Source: Bacillota bacterium (lineage in GTDB: Bacteria > Bacillota > Clostridia > Lachnospirales > Lachnospiraceae). Taken from it: a DNA stretch of 64,000 bases. Every line of letters begins with the position of its first letter. Positions within the stretch are counted from its first letter, which is position 1. The position numbers and the translations under genes were made by a program. Positions 16,494-25,312 of this stretch are shown piece after piece. The notes under the pieces are model-generated. The model saw only the letters and a program-made list of their open reading frames with translations. It had not been told where the DNA came from and did no database searches. The DNA lies in the NCBI GenBank assembly GCA_023435895.1, contig JAEZLH010000017.1, forward strand, positions 1 to 64,000. Reading direction: 5' to 3'.

Positions 16494-17414
16494 TTATTGG
16501 TTTGGTAGATCATTTTTGGTAATTTCATAAGGAGCTGAATTTTTTACCAAATTTGTTCCGTTCGTGGTAAAAACAATGGAGCCCTGAATATCCGTACGGA
16601 AGATTTTTATACCGTGGTTTATCATTGCGAGCAGTGTCTTCGGGTTAGGGTGATTATAGGAATTGTTTCTGTCCACGCTGATTACAGCAAATTTTGGATG
16701 GACTGCATTATAAAAGTTTTCATTAATGCCATTGGAAGCACCGTGATGGCTTAATTTTAAAACATCGGCGGAAAGATCAATTCCGGTCTTGGTCATTTCC
16801 TCTTCGGAAAGCTTCTCTGCATCCCCAGCCATGACGAAGGATACCTTACCCAGGGTAATCTTGATTCCCACGCTGTAATTATTCATTTCCTCGTAGGAGG
16901 AAGAGGAGGGAGAGAGTACGATGAAGCTTGCCTTCCCAAGATTATATTGATCTCCTACCACAGCTTGTTTCACCGGTATATTTTTCGCTGATATGGCATC
17001 CAACAAATCTTCATAGGTTTTGGTATTATGTGCAACCTTTGGTAGAATAGCCTGATCTACCTTGATATTGTTTATGACGGTATCGAGTCCCCCGATATGG
17101 TCACTGTGAGGATGTGTACCGATAACATAATCAAGCTCTTCTACATTCTGCTTTTTTAAATAATCAAGCACCGTATCCCCTTTATCATTTTCTCCGGCAT
17201 CAATTAACATGGCGTGGTTATCATCTTTAATTAAGATGGAATCTCCCTGCCCCACATCGATAAAATGCACTTCCATCCCGCTGGACATGGAGGAAGGATT
17301 GCCCGAAGAGGGGGCGTCGTTTGGTTCAATAAAATAATTTGCGGTTAAAGCAAGTACTGCCAACAGAGCAGCACCCGCGGCACGTATTCCCATTTTCTTT
17401 GTTTTTTTACTCAT
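16494..17414 (-). CDS. Exported metallo-beta-lactamase-fold hydrolase (ComEC C-terminal type)
   Basis: A 306-residue protein: N-terminal membrane segment (about 9-28), a short linker, then the MBL fold. Metal-binding motifs are visible: HFIDVGQGDS, LIDAG, the HxHxDH signature as THPHSDHIGG, the AGDAE aspartate, and LSHHGASNG plus NSYNHPNP. This arrangement matches the secreted C-terminal domain of ComEC/Rec2, which degrades one DNA strand, but without its channel. The likely role is an extracellular nuclease or phosphodiesterase. ATG 17414 is preferred (GGAG upstream); ATG 17426 is possible. Confidence 0.9.
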   Translation of the reverse strand: MSKKTKKMGIRAAGAALLAVLALTANYFIEPNDAPSSGNPSSMSSGMEVHFIDVGQGDSILIKDDNHAMLIDAGENDKGDTVLDYLKKQNVEELDYVIGTHPHSDHIGGLDTVINNIKVDQAILPKVAHNTKTYEDLLDAISAKNIPVKQAVVGDQYNLGKASFIVLSPSSSSYEEMNNYSVGIKITLGKVSFVMAGDAEKLSEEEMTKTGIDLSADVLKLSHHGASNGINENFYNAVHPKFAVISVDRNNSYNHPNPKTLLAMINHGIKIFRTDIQGSIVFTTNGTNLVKNSAPYEITKNDLPNQ

Positions 17415-17958
17415 TATTATCTCCATTCCTGCACAGAACTAAGCGCATCGAATATTGTTTTAGGGTGAAACAGATATAGATTTTGGAGTGAATATGTCAT
17501 TTTTCCCAATTGTTTAAAATTATATATTCTTTCAGTAGTTATCGTACTATTATATCTGTTAGAATCTTATAATACAAATAAAATATGTTCTCATCTTTGT
17601 ATCAATACATTGAAGGGTTGTGCGTATGAAAAATATATCATCACTTTATTATACTGGATAGATTAGTTTTGGATGCCATATGCTCTCTCTAACAGAATTG
17701 ATTAAAGCAGGAGTCGCTTGGTTTTGTGTGAATTACAGCAACCTAATATAATTGCTATTCCCTCCTTGCTAGAAATCATATCCACAACTTTGATTAGGGT
17801 GAACAGTAACCCAATACAACCATGCTTTTAACAATCGAAGCATATTCTGTTGTTTGATAAAGCGAATTGGGATATAATCAAAATATATTATCCGTCGATT
17901 AAAGCATTTTATGTAACTTTTCAGGAAAATGAAGAATATGGCGAAAGGGGTTGAAATT
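17415..17958. other. Intergenic region with a duplicated 42-bp segment
   Basis: No intact gene in about 540 bp. At 17769-17810 lies GAAATCATATCCACAACTTT and following bases, about 75% identical to 16213-16253. On the minus strand both encode the same residues (VKVxDMIS), so this is a worn second copy of part of the small ORF at 16084-16266. No promoter stands out for either neighbour. Confidence 0.45.
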
Positions 17959-18420
17959 ATGAGAATCCTGGTAGATGCAGATGCATGTCCGGTAAAGGAA
18001 ATCATTGAGGACATTGCAAAGCAGAAGGGGATACCGGTAGTGATGTTCATAGACACAAGTCACATGTTGATTTCAAATTATAGTGAAATTGTTACAGTCA
18101 GCAAGGCTCCCGACGCAGTTGATTTTGCTCTGATTAATCAATCTCAAAAGGGAGATATCATTGTTACGCAAGATTATGGTGTAGCTGCCATGGCTCTGGG
18201 AAGAAAAGCATTTGCAATTCATCCGAGCGGGAAGATTTATACCAATGAGAATATTGACATCATGCTTCTGGAGAGGGACATCGCAAAACGCCAGAGACGA
18301 GCGGGTGAAAAAGTGAAGGGACATTCCAGGAAGAGAACTGCCGAGGATGATGAGCGGTTTGGGAATGCAATGAGGAATTTGTGTAAAAGAGCGCAGGAAC
18401 AAGATAGTATGGAGATATAG
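17959..18420 (+). CDS. UPF0178 / YqxD (DUF188) family protein
   Basis: A 153-residue cytoplasmic protein with the family's hallmarks: ILVDADACPVKEI at the N-terminus, D-A-V-D (PDAVDFALIN), VTQDYGVAAMAL and FAIHPSGKIYTNENI, then a basic tail with KGHSRKRT. The acidic residues fit a PIN-like nuclease fold, although no activity is established. The start at 17959 is set by AAAGGGG 8 nt upstream and gives the usual length. Confidence 0.92.
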   Translation: MRILVDADACPVKEIIEDIAKQKGIPVVMFIDTSHMLISNYSEIVTVSKAPDAVDFALINQSQKGDIIVTQDYGVAAMALGRKAFAIHPSGKIYTNENIDIMLLERDIAKRQRRAGEKVKGHSRKRTAEDDERFGNAMRNLCKRAQEQDSMEI

Positions 18421-18533
18421 TGATTAAAGTAAATATTTTACAATTAATCATAGATCAGGTGACAAAACAGGAAATAGAATGGGAAAAAGAAGAATATTTC
18501 TATTCCACATTCGTAGAACATAAGAGGTAAAAC

Positions 18534-20300
18534 ATGATTCGTTTATCAAAATATTTAAAATATTTTAAGCTGGAATTAATGATAGGACCGTTTTTTAAAT
18601 TGATGGAAGCAGTATTTGAATTAATCGTGCCGCTGGTGATGGCATCCATTATTGACATTGGGATTAAGCAGGGAGATAGGGATTATGTGCTTCATAAAGG
18701 AGTGATTATAATATTGCTTGGAGCTGTAGGGCTCATATTTGCTCTGATATGTCAGTATAGTGCTGCGAGAGCATCTCAGGGTTTTGGCACAAGAGTGCGT
18801 AACGATTTGTATGCTCATATTAACACCCTGTCCCATGCGGAACTGGATCGGTTGGGGACAAATTCTTTGATTACGGTGATTACCAACGATGTTAATCAAA
18901 TGCAGCTTGCAGTGGCGATGCTGATACGTTTGGTGGTTCGGGCACCGTTTCTAGTTATTGGAGCGACCATAATGGCAATGATGCTGGATTTAAAATTATC
19001 TGTTATCTTTCTGATTGTAGCTCCCCTTATCGTATTATTACTGTACATTATTATGAAGAAATCCATTCCTCTTTATGGATTGAGACAGAAATCTCTCGAT
19101 CAGATTTCGTTAGTAACCAGAGAAAATCTAAATGGCTCCAGAGTGATTCGTGCATTTTCAAAACAGGAGAAGGAAGAAGAGAGATTTCAAAAAGTGAATG
19201 ATCAGAGTGCGGAGATTGCAATTAGGGTCGGCAAGTTATCAGCTCTCTTAAATCCTGCCACTTTCTTGTTGATGAATATGGCGATTGTAGCAATTATCTG
19301 GTTTGGCGGACTACGGGTTAATATTGGTGGACTGACTCAGGGAGAGGTGATTGCATTAATTAATTATATGACGCAGATATCCCTTGCCATAGTCGTTGTG
19401 GTCAATCTTGTAATTATATTTACAAAGGCAGCAGCCTCCGCTTCAAGAATTAATCAGGTGTTTGATACAAAGAGTACTCTGGTGGAGGGAGAGGAGAATT
19501 CGGTACGCAAATCAATGCCTACTGCCACGCAGCAGTATGAAACTGCTTCTACTCCTATGCTTTCTCTTAAAAAGGTATTCTTTCGATATCCTGATTCGGA
19601 GGAATATGTGCTGGAAGATATCAATTTTGATATAAATAAAGGGGAACGAATTGGCATTATCGGCGGAACCGGTTCGGGGAAAAGCACGCTGGTCAATCTC
19701 TTACCTAGATTATATGAGGCGACAGAGGGTGAAATTCGATATAACGGGAAGCTGCTTTCGGAGTACTCCTTTCCTACACTGAGAAGTGAGATCAGCCTGG
19801 TGCCCCAAAAGACCGTATTATTCTTTGGAACACTGAAAGAAAATCTTCTTATGGCTTGTAAGGAAGCCAGTGAGCAGGATATCCGAAAGGCAATTGAAAT
19901 CGCTCAAGCCAGTGAATTTATAGATAAGCTGCCGGATAAGCTTGAACATCAAGTAATGCAGGGAGGGAAAAACCTTTCCGGTGGACAGCGACAGAGAGTA
20001 ACTATAGCTAGGGCAATCGTCATGAGACCCGAGATATTAATACTGGACGACAGCACCAGTGCGTTGGATTACTTAACTGACAGTAAGCTGCAGAAAGCCT
20101 TACGAGAGGAACTGAGTGATACTTCAGTGCTTATGGTATCCCAAAGAGTAGGAGCCATTCGCAATGCCGACCGGATTATCGTCCTTGATGATGGCAAGGT
20201 GGCAGGCATCGGTACGCATGAGGAGCTTTTGAAGGAATGTAAAATCTATCAAGAGATTTGTTCTTCCCAACGTGAAGCAGAGGAGGGAGAACTAGCATGA
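18534..20300 (+). CDS. Heterodimeric ABC exporter, subunit 1 (degenerate catalytic site)
   Basis: A 588-residue half-transporter: six membrane helices in residues 15-300, then a nucleotide-binding domain with Walker A GGTGSGKST, Q-loop VPQKTV, canonical signature LSGGQRQR and Walker B LILDDSTSALD. The catalytic glutamate after Walker B is aspartate, and the switch residue is Q (SQRV) instead of H, the signs of the degenerate site in heterodimeric exporters of the BmrC/BmrD, TM287/288 and LmrCD type. It overlaps its partner gene by 4 bp. The likely role is multidrug or lipid export. Confidence 0.93.
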   Translation: MIRLSKYLKYFKLELMIGPFFKLMEAVFELIVPLVMASIIDIGIKQGDRDYVLHKGVIIILLGAVGLIFALICQYSAARASQGFGTRVRNDLYAHINTLSHAELDRLGTNSLITVITNDVNQMQLAVAMLIRLVVRAPFLVIGATIMAMMLDLKLSVIFLIVAPLIVLLLYIIMKKSIPLYGLRQKSLDQISLVTRENLNGSRVIRAFSKQEKEEERFQKVNDQSAEIAIRVGKLSALLNPATFLLMNMAIVAIIWFGGLRVNIGGLTQGEVIALINYMTQISLAIVVVVNLVIIFTKAAASASRINQVFDTKSTLVEGEENSVRKSMPTATQQYETASTPMLSLKKVFFRYPDSEEYVLEDINFDINKGERIGIIGGTGSGKSTLVNLLPRLYEATEGEIRYNGKLLSEYSFPTLRSEISLVPQKTVLFFGTLKENLLMACKEASEQDIRKAIEIAQASEFIDKLPDKLEHQVMQGGKNLSGGQRQRVTIARAIVMRPEILILDDSTSALDYLTDSKLQKALREELSDTSVLMVSQRVGAIRNADRIIVLDDGKVAGIGTHEELLKECKIYQEICSSQREAEEGELA

Positions 20301-22045
20301 AGAAGAAGTCTGATACAAAACAGGTTTTAAAACGACTTTTAAAATATATTAAACCCTACCGGGCTTCACTGATAGTTGCGTTAATCTGTGCCTTGATTAG
20401 TGTATCTTTATCCCTGTTGACCCCGATTTTGATTGGTAATGCGGTGGATCATATAATAGGAAAGGGAAAGGTTGAATTTGATAAAATCCTTCCAATCCTC
20501 CTATATCTGTCACTATGTATTGGTGGAAGTGCACTCTTTCAGTGGTTGATGACCTTTTGTACTAACCAGATTACATTCAAGACCATTAAGGACCTAAGAA
20601 ATCAGCTGTTTCAAAAGCTGGAAAAGGTGCCTATCTCCTATATTGACGGGAACTCCCACGGTAATATCATCAATCGAATGGTCAATGATATCGACGCGGT
20701 TTCCGATGGTCTTTTACAGGGGTTTGCAGGTCTATTTACCGGTATTATTACGATTTTTGGAACCATAATTTTTATGCTTTCCATCAATGTGCGCATTGCT
20801 ATGGCAGTTATTTTGATTACACCGTTGTCCTTGTTTGTGGCTGCATTTATCTCCAAGCGAATTTATAACAAGTTCAGTGAGCAGTCCAAGTTGAAGGGCG
20901 AAATGGGAGGCTTGATTGAGGAGATGATTGGCAATCAGAAGCTGGTTAAGCTATTATCCTATGAGGATAGATCTAAGGAACGTTTTGAAGAAATCAATCA
21001 AAGGCTTCATGAATGCGGAACTCAGGCACAGTTTTATTCTTCTCTGACCAACCCCTGTACTAGATTCGTTAACGGTGTGGTCTATGCGACGGTAGGAATC
21101 TATGGTGCATTGACAGCCATAGGAGGATTTATTACCATTGGTCAGCTTTCCGGATTTTTAGCCTATGCCAATCAGTATACCAAACCTTTTAACGAGATAT
21201 CAGGAATTGTTACAGAACTCCAATCAGCACTTGCCTCAGCACAGAGAGTATTTGCACTGCTCGACGAGGAAGAGGAAAGCAAAGAAGATGGGCTATTGGA
21301 GGAAGCGTTTGGCAGTGGTACGGTTGAGATTAGTAAGGTGGATTTTTCGTATCAGAAAGAACACAAGCTGATCCAGGATTTTAATATAAAGGTTAAAGCT
21401 GGGCAAAGAATCGCAATCGTTGGACCTACTGGAAGTGGAAAAACCACGATTATTAATCTTCTAATGCGTTTTTATGAAAGTGATTCTGGAGAGATATTGG
21501 TTAATGGAATTGATATAAAGAAAATGAAGCGTCGAACACTCCGTAGCCTATACGGAATGGTTCTTCAAGACAGTTGGCTGTTCCAAGGAACAGTCAGTGA
21601 GAATATTGCTTATGGAAAAGAGGGAGCCACCAGGGAAGAAATTATTCTTGCTGCCAAGGCGGCTCATGCCCACAGCTTTATAAAGAGACTTCCCAAGGGA
21701 TATGATACGGTTTTAACTGAGGACGGGGGAAATATCTCACAGGGTCAGAAACAGTTACTTTGCATTGCCAGAGTTATGTTGATGAAACCTTCCATGCTAA
21801 TACTAGATGAAGCCACAAGCAATATTGATACACGTACGGAGGTAAAGATTCAGAAGGCATTTGGGGCTTTAATGGAGGGTCGAACCAGCTTTGTGGTTGC
21901 CCATCGATTGTCAACGATCAGAGAGTCAGATCTTATCCTTGTTATGAATAACGGTCAGATTGTAGAACAGGGAAATCATGAAGAATTACTGAATTTCAAT
22001 GGATTTTATGCAAATCTTTATCATAGTGTGGATAAAATGGAGTAA
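20297..22045 (+). CDS. Heterodimeric ABC exporter, subunit 2
   Basis: A 582-residue partner of the preceding half-transporter: six membrane helices (about 20-310), Walker A GPTGSGKTT, Q-loop VLQDSW, Walker B LILDEATSNID with intact catalytic Glu, and switch AHRLST. Its signature is ISQGQKQL rather than LSGGQ. It thus carries the intact catalytic residues but a weakened signature, complementary to subunit 1: one competent and one degenerate ATP site in the dimer. Its start overlaps subunit 1 (ATGA). Confidence 0.93.
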   Translation: MKKKSDTKQVLKRLLKYIKPYRASLIVALICALISVSLSLLTPILIGNAVDHIIGKGKVEFDKILPILLYLSLCIGGSALFQWLMTFCTNQITFKTIKDLRNQLFQKLEKVPISYIDGNSHGNIINRMVNDIDAVSDGLLQGFAGLFTGIITIFGTIIFMLSINVRIAMAVILITPLSLFVAAFISKRIYNKFSEQSKLKGEMGGLIEEMIGNQKLVKLLSYEDRSKERFEEINQRLHECGTQAQFYSSLTNPCTRFVNGVVYATVGIYGALTAIGGFITIGQLSGFLAYANQYTKPFNEISGIVTELQSALASAQRVFALLDEEEESKEDGLLEEAFGSGTVEISKVDFSYQKEHKLIQDFNIKVKAGQRIAIVGPTGSGKTTIINLLMRFYESDSGEILVNGIDIKKMKRRTLRSLYGMVLQDSWLFQGTVSENIAYGKEGATREEIILAAKAAHAHSFIKRLPKGYDTVLTEDGGNISQGQKQLLCIARVMLMKPSMLILDEATSNIDTRTEVKIQKAFGALMEGRTSFVVAHRLSTIRESDLILVMNNGQIVEQGNHEELLNFNGFYANLYHSVDKME

Positions 22046-22280
22046 AACATGTTCTGTAGTGGACAAAGTAATTAGATTAATTGCCAAAAGTTATATTTAT
22101 GCTAATAGGATATCAGTTTGCGCACTGTTAAATACTCTGATGGACTTTACCCAGAGGGGTTTGATACTTTAGTAAATATTTCTTAAATAACTGGACTGAA
22201 AACATGGTACTGATGTATTTCTTTTAACGGATAAAAAGATACGTCATATGATATATGGAATGAAATTAACGGAGGCTTCC

Positions 22281-22835
22281 ATGAATCAGAACTGTGATGA
22301 TTTTAGGGACAGTAATACGTATAAGAACCTGCAGGATGCATTTGCCGGAGAGACATCTGCCAGTGGGAAATATGCAATATTCGGATTTAAAGCAAAGGAA
22401 GAAGGTTACGAACAGATAGGAAACGTATTTTTTGAGACCTCGGGCAATGAAAGAGAACATGCTGAAATCTGGTATAAGCTTTTAAATGGAGGAGAGGTCC
22501 CCAGTACCTTGGATAATTTACAAAATGCATATGGGGGAGAACGTCATGAGTGGACCAATATGTATATGGATTATGCAAAGGAAGCAAAAAGAGAGGGATA
22601 TTATGATATAGCAGCTCTTTTTGAAGGAGTGGCAAACATCGAGCATCATCATGATATGAGATTTCGAAAGCTTGCAGAGAATATCATGAACAATGAAGTA
22701 TTTTGCAAGAGAGAGAAAATGGTTTGGGTATGCTTAAACTGTGGTAATTTGGTTTACGACCGCTGTGCGCCGGAGGTATGTCCGGTCTGTGATTATCCAC
22801 AGGGGTATTATCAGATAAACTGTGAGAATTATTAG
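22281..22835 (+). CDS. rbr: Rubrerythrin
   Basis: A 184-residue non-haem di-iron peroxidase. The ferritin-like domain contains AFAGETSASGKYAIF, GNEREHAEIW, and IEHHHDMRF; these supply the Glu/His ligands of the di-iron site. The C-terminal rubredoxin-like domain has VCLNCG and CPVCDYPQGYY with two C-x-x-C knuckles. It reduces hydrogen peroxide in the cytoplasm of anaerobes. ATG 22281 is preferred, with GGAGG 5-6 nt upstream; the earlier in-frame ATG 22248 has no ribosome site. Single-gene unit. Confidence 0.95.
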   Translation: MNQNCDDFRDSNTYKNLQDAFAGETSASGKYAIFGFKAKEEGYEQIGNVFFETSGNEREHAEIWYKLLNGGEVPSTLDNLQNAYGGERHEWTNMYMDYAKEAKREGYYDIAALFEGVANIEHHHDMRFRKLAENIMNNEVFCKREKMVWVCLNCGNLVYDRCAPEVCPVCDYPQGYYQINCENY

Positions 22836-22935
22836 TGTTTGGGTGCCATAGGACCAACAAACAAAGTTCATAGGCGATTTTTATTAAGCTGTTCACTCTC
22901 AAATCTGAACTTGGCATTATGATTTTGATAAATCA

Positions 22936-22985
22936 GAACAAACATTCGAAAATGTATTGATTTTACATCCCTGCTATGGTAGAAT
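22936..22985 (+). promoter_or_regulatory. Promoter of uvrB with a LexA-like box
   Basis: TTGATT (22957-22962), a 17-nt spacer and TAGAAT (22980-22985) form a promoter. Just upstream, GAACAAACATTC (22936-22947) is one mismatch from the Firmicute LexA core GAAC-N4-GTTC. The box overlaps nothing coding and is where an SOS operator would be expected for uvrB. Confidence 0.5.
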
Positions 22986-23071
22986 TAGAGACATTCCAGT
23001 AGCTATTGCGTGAATCCTAACGCAATTGGTTAAACTGTAGTCTATACCACTGGCAGGGAGGTTTTTTATAT

Positions 23072-25057
23072 ATGGAATTTAAATTGATGTCGGAGTTTCA
23101 ACCTACCGGAGATCAGCCGGAGGCAATCAGAGCGTTAGTGGAGGGCTTTCAAAGCGGAAATCAGTGTCAGACCTTATTAGGTGTTACGGGTTCTGGTAAG
23201 ACCTTTACTATGGCGAATGTAATTCAACAGATTCAAAAGCCAACGTTGATTATCGCCCATAATAAGACCCTTGCCGCACAGCTATACGGTGAGTTCAAGG
23301 AGTTTTTCCCTGAGAACGCGGTAGAGTATTTTGTAAGTTATTATGATTATTACCAGCCGGAGGCGTATGTACCGTCTACGGATACTTATATAGAGAAGGA
23401 TTCCTCTATTAATGATGAGATTGATAAGCTTCGACACTCTGCCACCTCATCTTTGGCAGAGCGAAATGATGTGATTATTATTGCTAGTGTGTCCTGCATC
23501 TACGGTTTGGGAAGTCCTATCGATTATCAGAATATGGTACTTTCTTTAAGACCCGGAATGAACAAGGACAGGGATGATGTACTAAAAAAGCTGATTGAGA
23601 TTCAGTATGATCGTAACGATATGGATTTTAAACGAGGAACCTTTCGTGTTCGCGGTGATGTGGTAGAGATTTTTCCTATATCATCCGCGGAAGTAGCGGT
23701 TCGTGTTGAATTTTTTGGAGATGAAGTGGAACGAATCCTTGAAATTGATGTGTTGACGGGAGAAGTGAAGTCAAAACTGGAACACATCGTTATATTCCCT
23801 GCTTCTCATTACGTAGTTTCACAGGACAAGCTTACACAGGCCATTCAGAATATTGAAGAAGAGATGATAGAACAGGTTCGTTATTTTAAAAGCGAGGATA
23901 AGCTTTTGGAGGCGCAAAGAATCTCAGAGCGAACGAACTTTGATATAGAGATGATGAGAGAAACCGGATTTTGTGCCGGCATTGAGAACTATTCTAGGCA
24001 TTTGACCGGTTTAGAACCGGGATGTGCGCCTCATACGTTGATGGACTATTTTCCGGAGGATTTTATGATTATTGTGGACGAGTCCCACATTACACTTCCT
24101 CAGATCAGGGGTATGTATGCGGGCGATCGATCTAGAAAGCAGACCTTGGTGGATTTCGGCTTCCGTCTGCCTTCCGCATTGGATAACCGTCCGTTGAACT
24201 TTGAAGAATTTGAAAGCAAGATTAACCAGATTATGTTTGTATCGGCGACACCATCCGTATATGAGAATGAGCATGAGCTTCTTCGGACGGAGCAGGTAAT
24301 CAGACCAACAGGACTTTTAGACCCGGAGATCGCGGTAAGACCGGTTAATGGACAGATTGATGATTTGCTTGGAGAGATTCATAAGGAGTTAAATAAGAAG
24401 AACAAGGTGTTGGTTACAACACTGACGAAGAAGATGGCAGAGGATTTAACCACTTATCTTAGAGAAGTGGGAATAAGGATTAAATATCTCCATTCTGATA
24501 TTGATACCTTGGAACGATCAGAGATTATCAGGGATATGCGTATGGATGTCTTTGATGTATTGGTAGGAATCAATCTATTAAGAGAGGGCCTTGATATTCC
24601 AGAGGTAGGCTTGGTGGCCATACTGGATGCGGATAAAGAAGGCTTCTTAAGATCTGAGACCTCCTTAATTCAGACCATAGGACGTGCTGCACGTAATGCA
24701 GAGGGTCATGTGGTAATGTATGCGGATAAAATGACCGACTCCATGAGCAGGGCTATCTCGGAGACTAACCGTAGAAGAAAAATTCAGCAGGAATATAACG
24801 AAGCCCATGGAATTACCCCGACTACTATTAAGAAGAAGGTAAGGGATTTAATCAGTATTTCGAAGAAGGCGGATACGAATATTAACGAGATAGAGAAGGA
24901 TATTGAATCCATGTCCCGTCAGGAGTTGGAAGCTCTGGTTAAGAAGATTACCAAACAGATGCATACCGCAGCCGCAGAACTTAACTTTGAAGTGGCAGCA
25001 GAATTGAGAGATAAGATGGTAGGGCTGAAGAAGCAGCTTTTGGAGCTCGAGAATTAG
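23072..25057 (+). CDS. uvrB: UvrABC system protein B (excinuclease subunit)
   Basis: A 661-residue, full-length UvrB. It verifies DNA damage after loading by UvrA and recruits UvrC for incision. Walker A is GVTGSGKT (about 37-44), the beta-hairpin that inserts into DNA is YYDYYQPEAY near 91, the DESH box near 338, helicase motifs V/VI include LLREGLDIPEV and QTIGRAARN, and the C-terminal UVR coiled coil (about 615-655) binds UvrC. It is followed 255 bp later by uvrA, the usual Firmicute order. Confidence 0.99.
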   Translation: MEFKLMSEFQPTGDQPEAIRALVEGFQSGNQCQTLLGVTGSGKTFTMANVIQQIQKPTLIIAHNKTLAAQLYGEFKEFFPENAVEYFVSYYDYYQPEAYVPSTDTYIEKDSSINDEIDKLRHSATSSLAERNDVIIIASVSCIYGLGSPIDYQNMVLSLRPGMNKDRDDVLKKLIEIQYDRNDMDFKRGTFRVRGDVVEIFPISSAEVAVRVEFFGDEVERILEIDVLTGEVKSKLEHIVIFPASHYVVSQDKLTQAIQNIEEEMIEQVRYFKSEDKLLEAQRISERTNFDIEMMRETGFCAGIENYSRHLTGLEPGCAPHTLMDYFPEDFMIIVDESHITLPQIRGMYAGDRSRKQTLVDFGFRLPSALDNRPLNFEEFESKINQIMFVSATPSVYENEHELLRTEQVIRPTGLLDPEIAVRPVNGQIDDLLGEIHKELNKKNKVLVTTLTKKMAEDLTTYLREVGIRIKYLHSDIDTLERSEIIRDMRMDVFDVLVGINLLREGLDIPEVGLVAILDADKEGFLRSETSLIQTIGRAARNAEGHVVMYADKMTDSMSRAISETNRRRKIQQEYNEAHGITPTTIKKKVRDLISISKKADTNINEIEKDIESMSRQELEALVKKITKQMHTAAAELNFEVAAELRDKMVGLKKQLLELEN

Positions 25058-25312
25058 TTGAACTATTGCCTTCCCGAGTGGAAAAAGGGTTATGAGGGAC
25101 GATATGTAGAAAAAGATAAAGAATTGAAATTAGAAGATATAGAATTTAAATAAGAGATAAAGAATTGAACTACAGGTAATGTTGAAAAAGTAATTAGATT
25201 ACATTGGTGGAACAGGTGATGATAGCAGCGGTTGTTTTGATCTTTTGAAGGTGATTAAGAATGCAATCCTGTTTTGTAGGGAATATCAAGATAATCTGGA
25301 ATAGGTGGAGAA

